Positions 31,213 through 40,785 of a stretch of 64,000 nucleotides of DNA are shown here, one piece after another (the stretch's first letter is position 1; every line of letters starts with the position of its first letter). The notes under the pieces are model-generated. The model made no database searches and was not told the DNA's origin. It saw nothing but the letters and a program-made list of their open reading frames with translations. The stretch comes from Amanita rubescens (Eukaryota > Basidiomycota > Agaricomycetes > Agaricales > Amanitaceae), in the NCBI GenBank assembly GCA_015039365.1, contig WION01000014.1:248001-312000 (forward strand), written 5' to 3'. The position numbers were made by a program, and so were the translations under genes.

Positions 31213-31612
31213 TGTTACGTTTGTTCGTTCACTGATAAGTCAAGCCTATCAGGTACCGTAGGTTCCTCAAGGGAGTTCCGGCACTTAAGAACGTTCAAAG
31301 TATAAGAGTGTTATCGGATAAGTCCTCAAGGGAACTTAGACGATAACGAGACAGATTTTGACTGTTAAAACTAGACTGAGGTCTAGTCGTATATTTGCGT
31401 GATTTATATAGTACAGAGTACATACGCAAATATGGTAAGTATATATGCATGTGATAATGAAACGGTTAACATGTGAAAACGAACATTCATGTGATAAAGG
31501 TAGTTGGCATATGATAAACGATGAATGTTCTGGAAGGAACGCATATGCAAATAACGACATAGGAGGGATGATAAGATAAGAAAAAGATAGGCCATGACGT
31601 ACGTTTGTAACA
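31213..31612 (-). repeat. Gypsy 5' LTR (right copy)
   Basis: This is the promoter-side LTR for the minus-strand element. A TATA box (TATATAAA on the minus strand, plus coordinates about 31403-31410) is bracketed by a 10-base inverted repeat, ATATTTGCGT and ACGCAAATAT. Only 37 bases separate the LTR end (31213) from the opening of the leader frame. Confidence 0.93.
31390..31430 (-). promoter_or_regulatory. Gypsy LTR TATA box inside an inverted repeat
   Basis: On the plus strand the stretch reads ATATTTGCGT, then GATTTATATAGT, then ACGCAAATAT. The arms are perfect 10-base inverted repeats and the TATA-like core lies between them, nearer the left arm. The element's RNA would start a few tens of bases to the left (near 31370). 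Confidence 0.5.
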
Positions 31613-31617
31613 GGTAG

Positions 31618-31701
31618 TGCTAAGATCATATCGCAATAGGTAAGCTATTGCACCTGCTCATGCTGTAGACACGCTCTCGCGTAGACCTGTCTTCTTCGTC
31701 A
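31618..31701 (+). repeat. Copia 5' LTR, right part
   Basis: These 84 bases, together with the preceding GGTAG, match the end of the right LTR without visible difference. The internal region of the copia element begins at 31702; the tRNA-binding site expected there was not recognised with confidence (TGGGCCCC at about 31706 begins with TGG). Confidence 0.9.
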
Positions 31702-32607
31702 GGTTATGGGCCCCGCCGTCGATATTGCCAGGACCCACATCGCCGCTCGCTTGCTCGTCATCCGACATGATGTCCCACTGGTATAGTATCGCAGCGAGCC
31801 TGATATGGTCTTATCATCTTGATATAACTAATCCTTGATATGGTATATGCGCTAATGACATGCGCCCGGACCCTAGGGCTTTAGGGGGATCTCCTAGACA
31901 CCCAGGGATAAGGGTACTTCCTATGTTTCTCGACGCTGGCATGGCAACGTCGGCCCCCACAGAGTTATACTTGCCCTCTGTGATGTGACTGGGGTATTCA
32001 TGCACGATATAACATCATAAGCCCCTAGAGGCTTTATAATACAATATGGCTCGTATATAGAAACTTCTAGTATAAAGGACGTGCTGACACCTCATTGAGG
32101 GTGGTACACGCAGTCTATTAAGGATGCGCCCTTAGGGACTCCTTTAGTCGGAATGATCATTAGGATCATTCTAAGTTTGGGCTCTATGGTGATCCCATAA
32201 TCCCATTTAGAAGTTTCATATTGATTACCGGTCATGCTTATATAATGGTCTGGGGGGTTTATGGACCAGACATTATTTCTATTTACAATCGCAACGGGTA
32301 AAACCGTGGTTCGCCCAAGAGCGCTTGAGCCAGCGATTGATTTTGCATGTCATTTACAGCATTCAGGGATAATCCGAGCTTTCAAGACCGAGTGGACCTG
32401 TGGACCTGAGCTTTATCTAAGCTTGGCTTGTAACTAAGTTACTCAGGGTCGGTTGGTTTAACCGAATATGGACTGTACTCGTAACCGAGGAACTCTATAT
32501 AGTCTGACATTCTAGTCTATGGCACCCTGGTAACTTAATAAAGACGAATTAGACTTTTAGCTTTAAATAAGCTTTAAGCTCATTAAATTCTCTTTTAGGA
32601 AAGAAAA
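31702..32607 (+). other. Copia untranslated leader
   Basis: About 0.9 kb lies between the LTR and the leader ORF. It contains several short upstream ATG frames. A GTAACTT donor at 32530 and a pyrimidine-rich acceptor CTCTTTTAG ending at 32598 suggest that a 69-base intron may be removed just before the leader ORF. No protein is supported in this stretch. Confidence 0.5.
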
Positions 32608-33150
32608 CTGGATTCCGAAACTAGTACTCCGTTACCAGTTTACGAAGCCGAAGGAGAATCGTTTCCTCCTGCCCGGAGATTACCTCCTTCTTACGACGCT
32701 CCAATCCCACCGTTTCCCTTAACCTTAGGGAACCGGACTTTTATTGATACACCGGCACCAATCCCATCTTCGTCCCGTTCTAGGACGATAGTTCGTGTTG
32801 TCAATTCTGACACCAGATTCGGTGTCACAACTCGTGGACCTGTCACAGTTCACGATCGAAGAGATCACTTCCTAGCCGCGCGACTTAGAAACGGCCGCAC
32901 CTTGCAAGACGAAATAATACATCGTCGTAGACAAGCAGCTATCGAAGAAGGTGTTACACCCACCTTAGATCTTTGGATTCCACCCAGGGGCACTTCAGTA
33001 GCCCAACACATAGCAAATAGGCGTACACGCCGTAATCTCGAAAGAGATAATCAAGAGGTTGAAAACCTCGAAAATCAAAGAAACTTCCGTTTCTTTTGGC
33101 GTCTTCTAACCGCCTACATCATAATCTTCACCTCCGCCTTCCTCGTCTAA
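32608..33150 (+). CDS. Copia ATG-less leader ORF with C-terminal hydrophobic tail
   Basis: From a CTG in strong context (AAA CTG G) at 32608 a frame of 180 codons runs to TAA 33148-33150, one base before the gag ATG at 33152. There is no ATG in any plus-strand frame between 32522 and 33151. The product would have a Pro/Ser-rich N-terminal half (PPARRLPPSYDAPIPPFP), a basic helical part (RRRQAAIEEG, IANRRTRRNLERDN), and a C-terminal hydrophobic segment WRLLTAYIIIFTSAFLV that would suit a tail anchor. It differs in frame from gag. The stop-C-ATG arrangement suits termination and reinitiation. The CTG start is inference; a spliced start upstream is the alternative, although the nearest ATG (32519) splices into another frame. 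Confidence 0.5.
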   Translation: MDSETSTPLPVYEAEGESFPPARRLPPSYDAPIPPFPLTLGNRTFIDTPAPIPSSSRSRTIVRVVNSDTRFGVTTRGPVTVHDRRDHFLAARLRNGRTLQDEIIHRRRQAAIEEGVTPTLDLWIPPRGTSVAQHIANRRTRRNLERDNQEVENLENQRNFRFFWRLLTAYIIIFTSAFLV

Positions 33151-33151
33151 C

Positions 33152-34909
33152 ATGTCTAACGACTTGACGATTCCTAGTTCCATTCCCGTTTTGAATGGAA
33201 CTAATTATAAAGAATGGGAACGCATGATGCGTTTCCTATTACAAACAAAGGGACTGTTTCAGTACCTTAAGGATGATTATGTTCATCCTCCGCGGATGAC
33301 TCCGCTACAACAATTCTTTATAGACACAGGTGTTCGTGCAGCCATAACTGCACAACCTGCAGTAGCAGCAGTTGCCGCACATGGTACACATCCAGCAACA
33401 CCTGCAATTCCAGCCGTTGAGGGTGAACCGGCTATCACCCAACAAATGGTTGATGATGCAAAGGCCGTCAAAAAGGCTTTTGAAGATTGGGTTGTCGAGG
33501 ATGATCGCATCCTCGGATCCATAAATATGAAATGTTCTGCTACCATACAGCAGATCAATTCAGAAGTAAATGCCGCCAGAGTTTTATGGCGGAATTTAGC
33601 AAATCAATACGGTGTGACAACGTCTGCCGGTATCTATAATGACTTCCAATTAGCCGTTACTTGGAAGTTTCAAGATAAAAAGGATCCCACACAATCCTTA
33701 AACGACCTCCTCGCCATAATAAACCGCTTATCATCTAGCGGAATCGTATTGCCTGAAAATGTACAGGCAATGATTGTACTTTCAGCCGTCCCCCGTCATT
33801 GGGACAATTTTGCCGCTGTGGTTCTTGCCACAACAGAACCATCGGATCTTACGATCCAAGGGATACTTCCCTTAATACAGAATGAGTGGCGCCGAAGGCA
33901 CCCTGAATCTGCCGCGACAGCTAATACGTCGCAACAACAGCAGCAACCATGGCAACAAGTACGTGGTCGAGGACGAGGACGTGCTCGCGGACGTGGCCGC
34001 GGAGCAGGTCGTGGACGTGGGGGGAGGCCTTATTCTAGGCCTCCACAAGGCGCTCAGACACCGGCTCCTACTGCTCCTCCGGCAAATCAAAATTGGCCGG
34101 GTAAAGTTGAGGGCCAAACACATGGTCCTAACTGGGAGAGGAACCGAGAACGCCGAAAGGCAGATGCAGCCGAGAAGAAGGCTGCCAAAGCCGCAGAACA
34201 TACTATGAGTTCTGCACATACTGTCGCCCGTATTGGGCCTTATGACATCACTGAGCCAGTTGCCGGCTCTAGCAAAGGCAAACAAAGAGAAAAGGACGAA
34301 CTGGACTTTGAGTCCTATAAATCGAATCGAGGAATGGGGATATCGTCAGACGATATCGATTATAAAAATATGGATATAGATCAGGAAGCTGAACTATATT
34401 ATGATGATTATTACTATGAAGATAACGGCGAACAATGGTATGAAACCATTAAGAAGCTGGAAATGGCTAACTTTCTCTTTATAGAGGCAGCGATGAAAAT
34501 GGTGTTCCCTAGATTGAGACATCATCGTCGTACTATAAATTCTTTCTTTGAACAATCTGTACTATATGATAGTATAAATTATAAAGAAAATTTAGACGAA
34601 AACTGCCTCGTAAGAGATAAGTCGTGTGATACTGCCATTTATAATGCAAATATGATCGAACGATCATATAATATTGGTAACATGTTTAAGAAACCTTTTA
34701 CATGTTTAGCGGTCAATAAAAGAAAATTTAAGGATAAAGTACATCCGACATGTCCCTGTCCGGAATGTGTAGAAAACGTACTGGAGATACACTATGGATG
34801 TGTGACTCCGGTGCATCCGATCACTTTACCTTTAGTAGGAAAGACTTCTCTGAATACAGAGAATTTCCTGCAAATGAAAACCACAGTGTTAAAACTGCTA
34901 ATGGTTTAG
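33152..34909 (+). CDS. Copia Gag
   Basis: The frame encodes 585 residues. It starts MSNDLTIPSSIPVLNGTNYK with the -x-W-x-x-x-M-x-x-x-L pattern of copia Gag (UBN2-like), continues through a helical capsid-like part, and then an Arg-Gly-rich stretch (RGRGRGRARGRGRGAGRGRG) that likely binds RNA. No standard CCHC knuckle is seen; near the end there is only CPCPECVENV. The frame overlaps pol by 160 bases in the -1 relation. The shift would have to fall between the upstream pol-frame stop near 34738 and the protease motif at 34800. That interval has no perfect slippery heptamer; the nearest candidate is A-GAA-AAC. Confidence 0.85.
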   Translation: MSNDLTIPSSIPVLNGTNYKEWERMMRFLLQTKGLFQYLKDDYVHPPRMTPLQQFFIDTGVRAAITAQPAVAAVAAHGTHPATPAIPAVEGEPAITQQMVDDAKAVKKAFEDWVVEDDRILGSINMKCSATIQQINSEVNAARVLWRNLANQYGVTTSAGIYNDFQLAVTWKFQDKKDPTQSLNDLLAIINRLSSSGIVLPENVQAMIVLSAVPRHWDNFAAVVLATTEPSDLTIQGILPLIQNEWRRRHPESAATANTSQQQQQPWQQVRGRGRGRARGRGRGAGRGRGGRPYSRPPQGAQTPAPTAPPANQNWPGKVEGQTHGPNWERNRERRKADAAEKKAAKAAEHTMSSAHTVARIGPYDITEPVAGSSKGKQREKDELDFESYKSNRGMGISSDDIDYKNMDIDQEAELYYDDYYYEDNGEQWYETIKKLEMANFLFIEAAMKMVFPRLRHHRRTINSFFEQSVLYDSINYKENLDENCLVRDKSCDTAIYNANMIERSYNIGNMFKKPFTCLAVNKRKFKDKVHPTCPCPECVENVLEIHYGCVTPVHPITLPLVGKTSLNTENFLQMKTTVLKLLMV

Positions 34910-37900
34910 ATCGTCTTGAGGGACTTGGCACAGTTATTCTTGAACACAAGTTATCCACAGGAGAAGTAACACTCGTAAAGCTCTTCCCGGTATTATATAT
35001 GCCACGGGCAACTGCACGCTTGATTTCAAACGGCAGATTGATCCGACAAGGATTAACTTGTAAACAAGATGAAAAGATGGTAGTCTTTTCCTTTACAGAC
35101 TCGGGTAGAACGTGTATCGAAGGACATTATCTTATGCCTGATGATACATTAGTTTACGCTCGAGGTAGGATTATAATAATGAATCCTACACTGGTTTCTG
35201 GTCCTGGCTTAGCCAACAGGAATTCTAAATTAATTCTTGGAAGACCGATAAAGAAACCAAACGCAGAGTCTATAGAAAAATTATTAGACTACGAGACCTG
35301 GCATAAACGTTTTGGTCATCCATCTAACGAAGTCTTTTCGAAGATACCGTTAAATGTCAATGGATGGAAAGAAGTTACACTTCCAGAAGGAAAACTACGT
35401 TGTGAAGGTTGTCTAAAAGGCAAAATGAAGGCAAAACCTTATAAATTGTCTTCAAAGAGAGCTACTCGACCCTTCGAGTTACTCCATATGGATCTTATGA
35501 CCGTACCGGCCATATCTTACCACAAATACAAATATATTGGTGTTATCGTAGACGATTTCACTTCATATACGTGGATTGGTTTATTAAAAACCAAAGATCA
35601 AACTCTAGAATATTTTACCGGATGGTATAATGAGTTTGTAGATCCTAAACAACCTATTTCTCACCTCCGTTCTGATCGAGGGGGGGAATTTGTAAATAAA
35701 GCCTTTGAAGAATTCCTTAAATCCAAAGGAATTAAACACCAACAGACAGCTCCTTACACCCCACAACAAAATGGTCGCGTTGAACGCATGAATCAGACTT
35801 TGTCTGACAAAGCTGAGGCTATGCGATTAGACGCAGGATGTCCGAAATCTTGGTGGGAGTTCTCATTCAGAACGGCTGTGCATGTGTACAACCGCACTCC
35901 CCTAAAACGGACCAAATGGAAGACCCCTCTGGAAAATCTTCTTAATAAAAAACCAGACGTATCATACTTTCGAGTATTTGGATGTGAAGCCTGGGTATTT
36001 ATCCCTGATCAACGGAGACCGGATAAGCTGTCCGAAAAATCCGTTTTATGCACTTTTGTAGGATATGAATCAGGAACCAAAGGCTATAGGTTCATGACGT
36101 CGACAAACACACTGGTCATATCCTCCCAGGCTACATTCTTTGAAAACAGGTTTCCGCGCAAAGGAAAGACTGCAGATATAATTACTGAAGATCTTGGTCC
36201 GATCTGGGAGGCGATTCCTCAAGAGGAACCTAACCGCCCTCCACAAAATTTGGATTTAGATGACTTACTCCCAGAGAACCATAGACGTTCTCCGAGCAGA
36301 AGACGCTCACCTAGTTTGGATCGAAGGGGTGCATCTCCTGATAGACAGCAATCAGACCCTTCTGATGATTCAAACGATGATGATGACGGTGATGAATTTG
36401 CCGATCGTCGAAGGGATTTTTTGGATGATGATATCCAAAGGCAAAGGGAAGAAAGAGAACAAGAAAGACGTGACAATTATCGTAGACAACGCGATGATTG
36501 GAAAAAGGGTCAAGGAATTGATAAACAGTCTCGTTTACGAGATCAATTCAAACGTCAAATGAGTGATATGTTTAAGAAACGTAAAACTCCTGAACCCTTT
36601 AGACGTACTCCCTCTCCACAAATAAAAGAGGAGACTCCTGTTCCTTCTAGGCCTATAACACCGATACCATATGTATCTAGGTCACCTTCGCCTCGTAGTC
36701 CTATGGATGAAGATAATCCCTTCTCTTTGAATCAAAGAGATCGTGATGAAATAGAAAACCCATTTATGACGGATCGAGAATTTGATCAATTTGAACAACG
36801 TCAAAGAGATCGTTTTAGAGAATTTGCTCAGAGACCTAGACCTCCTCCACCGATCGTATCTGATCCTGGTCCACCCTCTGTACAAATAGGTCCTCGCCGT
36901 TCTGGTCGTTTTCCAGTTCCAAGGGTACAAAGAGACAACGCGTATGGAGATAAAACTCCTGCACAAATAGAAGCGGAAATTCAGCAAAAGCGAGATGCTT
37001 TACGAGAACAGTTAAAAGATAAAACTCCGAGTTCTTCGACTCAGGATCCACCGTCAACAGACAGGAACCCTGATAGAATGAATGAATCTGCTTCTCTACT
37101 TAAAGAGATCTTCACTTTAAAATCTGAATTAAAATCTGCGGAACATGATCATTTAATCCGAATGATTAATGAATCTGGGAATGAATTTCTTCATTTCCTT
37201 CTAAAGGCGGCTGTCCCCCTTGTGGATAATATTCCATATGACTATAGAGATATATCTAAAATGCGCTCCAGTAATCCTCAATTGTATAAACAATGGAAGA
37301 TTGCAATGGATGACGAATTTAAATCTCTTCAATCTAGAGATATTTGGGAGTTAGTTGATCTTCCAAAAGGACGAAACCTAATCAGATGTCGTTGGGTTTT
37401 CGACTTAAAAACCGATGGACGCAAAAAAGCTCGCGTCGTAGCTAAAGGTTTTAGTCAACGTCCCGGATTAGATTACGACGAAACATTCTCGCCTGTAGCG
37501 AGATATGAAACAATCCGAATACTTCTGGCCACATCAGTGCTTGAAAACTTGGGATATACAAGCCCTAGATGTAAAAACTGCCTTCTTATATGGCGATCTT
37601 GATGAAGATATTTACATGGCCCAGCCAGAAGGTTTCGTTGTAAAAGGACAAGAATCTAAAGTATATAGGCTGAGGAAAGCCATATATGGATTGAAACAGG
37701 CATCATATGCCTGGAATAAACAAGCTGATAAATCGTTGAAATCGTTGCATTTCGAACGATGCTTGTCTGATTCTGGCGTTTACGTTCGTAAAGGCAAGAA
37801 TACTATCACGATATGCATATTGTATGTCGACGATATACTCTTTATGGGAAATGATGATTCCACCATCGTATCCATTAAAAAGAAATTTATGGAGATGTGG

Positions 37901-38999
37901 GAATGTCGTGATCTAGGAAAGATCAAAGAGTATTTACGAATCCAAGTCAATTACAACCGTGATTTAGGATTCTTAGTCATAGATCAAGGCCCTTACGCCT
38001 TGAAGGTTGTCAAGCGATTTGGACTTGAAGATTGCAAGTCTGTACGCACACCGTTACCTGCTGGGTATGCTCCTATAAAAAATGAAGGAGAATGCACACC
38101 ACAGGAACGTTCTTATTATCAACAGATAATAGGATCCCTTCTATATCTCGCCTTAGGAACTAGGCCTGATATAATCTATGCAGTAATTTTGATGTCCCAA
38201 TTTTCATCAAACCCGTCACAAGAACATATTCAAAAAGCCTTGTATATAGTCAAATACATTGCTCATACCTTAAACGTCAAAATCGTTTATAGCGCCAAAG
38301 GCAATAATAAATTTAGAGCCTACGCTGACGCTGACTGGGCCGCTGATCGTAATACACGACGATCTATAAACGGTTATGTCTTAATGTTAGCTGGTGGTGC
38401 GGTAGCTTGGACGAGTAGAAAACAAAAAACTGTAGCTCTGTCTTCGACTGAAGCAGAATACATATCTTTATCAGATGCTGCAAGACAAATTGCATGGGTT
38501 GAAAATCTATTTTACGAAATAGGTGCACCCATTAAAAGCATCCTTACTTAGCGTAGATAACCAAGGCGCTATATTTTGGGCACAAAATCCTGCACAAGAA
38601 CATCGTTCCAAACACATCGATATTCGCTATCATTTCGTTCGCGAGTTGATCGAGACTAAAAAGGTAGTCCTCGAATACTATACCAACCAACGAGCCAGAA
38701 TGCGGATCTCATGACTAAGAATTTATCCTTTGAAAAGGTCAAATTCTTTAGAGAACGATTGGGACTTTCCTTAGAAGAATATCCGACTTCTACAAATGCA
38801 TTAATCAAAAGACCAGATCGATTAGAGACTGAGGAAATTCCGTGATCTGACGAAATTATTCTTGATTGGCAAAATCTTGAATTAGATAGTATTGATCGTC
38901 TATCACACAAGAAGTTGATGGAACTTCTTGATGGTCTCATTGATCAACAAGAATCGGATATAGATCCCTTCTATGATGAGAACATCATAGACTTTAAAT
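34750..38999 (+). pseudogene. Copia Pol with several frame breaks
   Basis: Pol shows protease (MCDSGASDHFTFS near 34800), the GAG-pre-integrase HFG region (WHKRFGHPS), integrase with D, D and E (LLHMDLMTV, SDRGGEF, NGRVERMNQ), a long SR/D-rich linker (36250-37100), reverse transcriptase with an intact YVDD at about 37823, and RNase H (ADADWAADRNTRR, SSTEAEYISL). The frame breaks near 37541-37556 inside RT, near 38531-38541 inside RNase H and near 38681-38700, and an in-frame TGA follows at 38843-38845. Two of the first breaks lie at runs of four A, consistent with an extra base. The copy is therefore defective, or, less likely given the clean neighbours, the assembly has homopolymer errors here. 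Confidence 0.9.
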
Positions 39000-39023
39000 A
39001 AAGGATATCTAAGCGAAGGGGTG

Positions 39024-39430
39024 TGTTAAATATAGAATTATATTTATAGAATGATTAACTATTGATTAACTACAATCAATGTTACTCATATCGCTCGCGT
39101 CATCCTTTATGTATGACATAGAGATGACATCATAATGACTTCATTATGATATCATGGTGACATCATGATAGACTCATGATCACACCTTATGGTGTGCTTA
39201 GCACGCCATATCTTCCCATCTATACTATACGCTTACACATATGTAGACACATATTTGTTCTCTCTTAGTATATAAACCTGTCCTGTATCGTAGAATAGGA
39301 TAATCTATTCTCTTCCTCTTACTATCACTACTACGCCGAAGGGTAGTGCTAAGATCATATCGCAATAGGTAAGCTATTGCACCTGCTCATGCTGTAGACA
39401 CGCTCTCGCGTAGACCTGTCTTCTTCGTCA
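39024..39430 (+). repeat. Copia 3' LTR
   Basis: This is the complete 407-base LTR, from TGTTAAATATAG to TTCGTCA, followed by the target duplication ATCAG. It carries the same CRE-like palindromes and TATA box (near 39271) as the split 5' LTR. Confidence 0.95.
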
Positions 39431-39435
39431 ATCAG

Positions 39436-40785
39436 AGCCGTGGTGAGCAAGTAGGTTTCGGTGACAAATGTGAAAATCAATAACGCGTCAAAAGTGATCG
39501 TAGCCACGAGAGCGGGTTCAGTTTTTTGAGAGTAAGCAGCCCAACAAGCCTTCGCAATTTCGCGCAGAATGCAAGGATGGGGGAGGGTGTCGAGTGCATC
39601 AAAAGTGTGGCGACTCGGATGTTCGCAAGTAAAGATGACCATGCAGGTCAAAGTTGGCGAGGCGTTCAAAATGCAAATAGCGCATCAAACACCGATCGAG
39701 ATCGTCCATCAACGCATCGGCATCACGCATCAATGCATCACGCATAATGCCCATCACACCCGCATCGACACCTATCAACACTCGGTGGGGTTTTACCATC
39801 CAACAAGGAAGAGGGTGACCGGGAAGCGAGTTGCGAATCGAGATGGCCCGTCTTCCTCAAATTATTTGGAACTGTATGACCGAAATGAAGACCTTTTGCC
39901 AGCGAACGAGGCATGGCAACCCTGTAGATCTCAGGCGGGTGGCGAATTGTAGCCTCTTCGTGCTATGTCATCTACTTGCTGCTCAGCGCTGATTGAAATA
40001 GTATCTTCCAACATTACTACCCCTTCCAGAGACTGACATATTCGATCAATTTTGTATTTTAAGTACATGTATCTATGAGGACAGGGTATACGCATGACAT
40101 AAGCTCCCTCGCTGCGCATCCACTCTACGTGTCCTAAGCGTGGCCTGGATCATGACGCGCTGGGAACTGAAACGATGCTGCGCACGCTTGGCCTTTGGGC
40201 GCTGCGTATCCGGTTAGACGAGACCAGTGCCGGGTCTCTCTTGGCTGTGGAATGGACAATGACAGACCTAATTTTGCGTTAGTCATTGCATCTGTTGCTA
40301 ACAGCATGCACTCACCCCCGGCATCACATCCAATACATTGTTCCTTCAGTTTGCGAAGTGCCACTGACCAAGCCTGCCGGAAGAGAGGACGGAATAACGA
40401 GGCAACGAAAGGAGAGGAAAATTACTCACCGTGAAAAAAACTTGTTCGATTTTTTATAAACAGGCATCGGAGTGTGAAAACAGGGCTACAGGATACTGGT
40501 CAACCATCAATATCTGTGATAATGGCCGATAGCGGCTGTATGTAACACCTGTAACACCTGATGGCGGTCGATAAGTACGGTGAGCTCCATATAGAAAACG
40601 GCATCAATCACTTAAACTTTGTGGAAATATCAAATCACGTTTGATGAAAGGAAAAAGGATAGTACCTAAGTTGAGCGGAATAGGATCGCCTACCATACCT
40701 CGCATGTAAAAATGAGACGACGGTGAGGGCCGAGCATGGTCGATGAGTAGTGGTGAGGAGGGCAACAGCGGGCGTCATTGAAGGG
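39436..40785. other. Right flank of the copia element, no firm gene
   Basis: A minus-strand frame at about 39669-39436 reads into the insertion point and has a hydrophobic stretch (ATITFDALLIFTFVTETYLL) like a membrane helix. It continues across the restored empty site into the left flank for about 30 codons, so the copia element may have hit a gene or gene relic. Short CATCACGCAT-like repeats lie near 39710-39760. No other supported feature. Confidence 0.35.

Larger units (their letters stand above)
23169..31617 (-). mobile_element. Ty3/gypsy chromovirus inserted in the copia 5' LTR
   Basis: The element occupies 23174-31612 (8439 bases) on the minus strand and is flanked by GGTAG duplications at 23169-23173 and 31613-31617. 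Removing it and one GGTAG restores the copia LTR exactly. The two 400-base LTRs start TGTTAC, end GTAACA and differ by one base (T at 23560 against C at 31599). Order in the reading direction is leader ORF, gag, pol with protease-RT-RNase H-integrase-chromodomain, and a third ORF. A purine run (GGAGAAGGG) sits next to the 3' LTR. The frames are intact, but the RT active site reads YIDN, which should abolish polymerase activity. Confidence 0.95.
22846..39435 (+). mobile_element. Ty1/copia LTR retrotransposon carrying a nested Ty3/gypsy element
   Basis: The element runs 22851-39430 and is flanked by the 5-base target duplication ATCAG (22846-22850 and 39431-39435). Its 407-base LTRs begin TGTTAAATATAG and end TTCGTCA. 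The left LTR is split: bases 22851-23173 lie left of a gypsy insertion and 31618-31701 lie right of it. Without the gypsy DNA the element is about 8.1 kb. Gene order is leader ORF, gag, then pol with protease, integrase, reverse transcriptase and RNase H, which is the copia order. By eye I see no difference between the LTRs, so insertion looks recent. A purine run GCGAAGGGG just before the right LTR fits the polypurine tract. The pol frame is broken at least three times, so this copy is not autonomous. Confidence 0.93.

Noticed and set aside
31336..31629. A 97-codon minus-strand frame over the gypsy LTR, and its copy at 23297-23521
   Set aside because: It lies in LTR DNA upstream of or across the promoter and is likely not translated as such.
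34738..34800. A standard slippery heptamer for the copia gag-pol shift
   Set aside because: No X-XXY-YYZ match in the Gag frame was found in the allowed interval; AAAATTT upstream does not fit the rule and lies before a stop in the pol frame.
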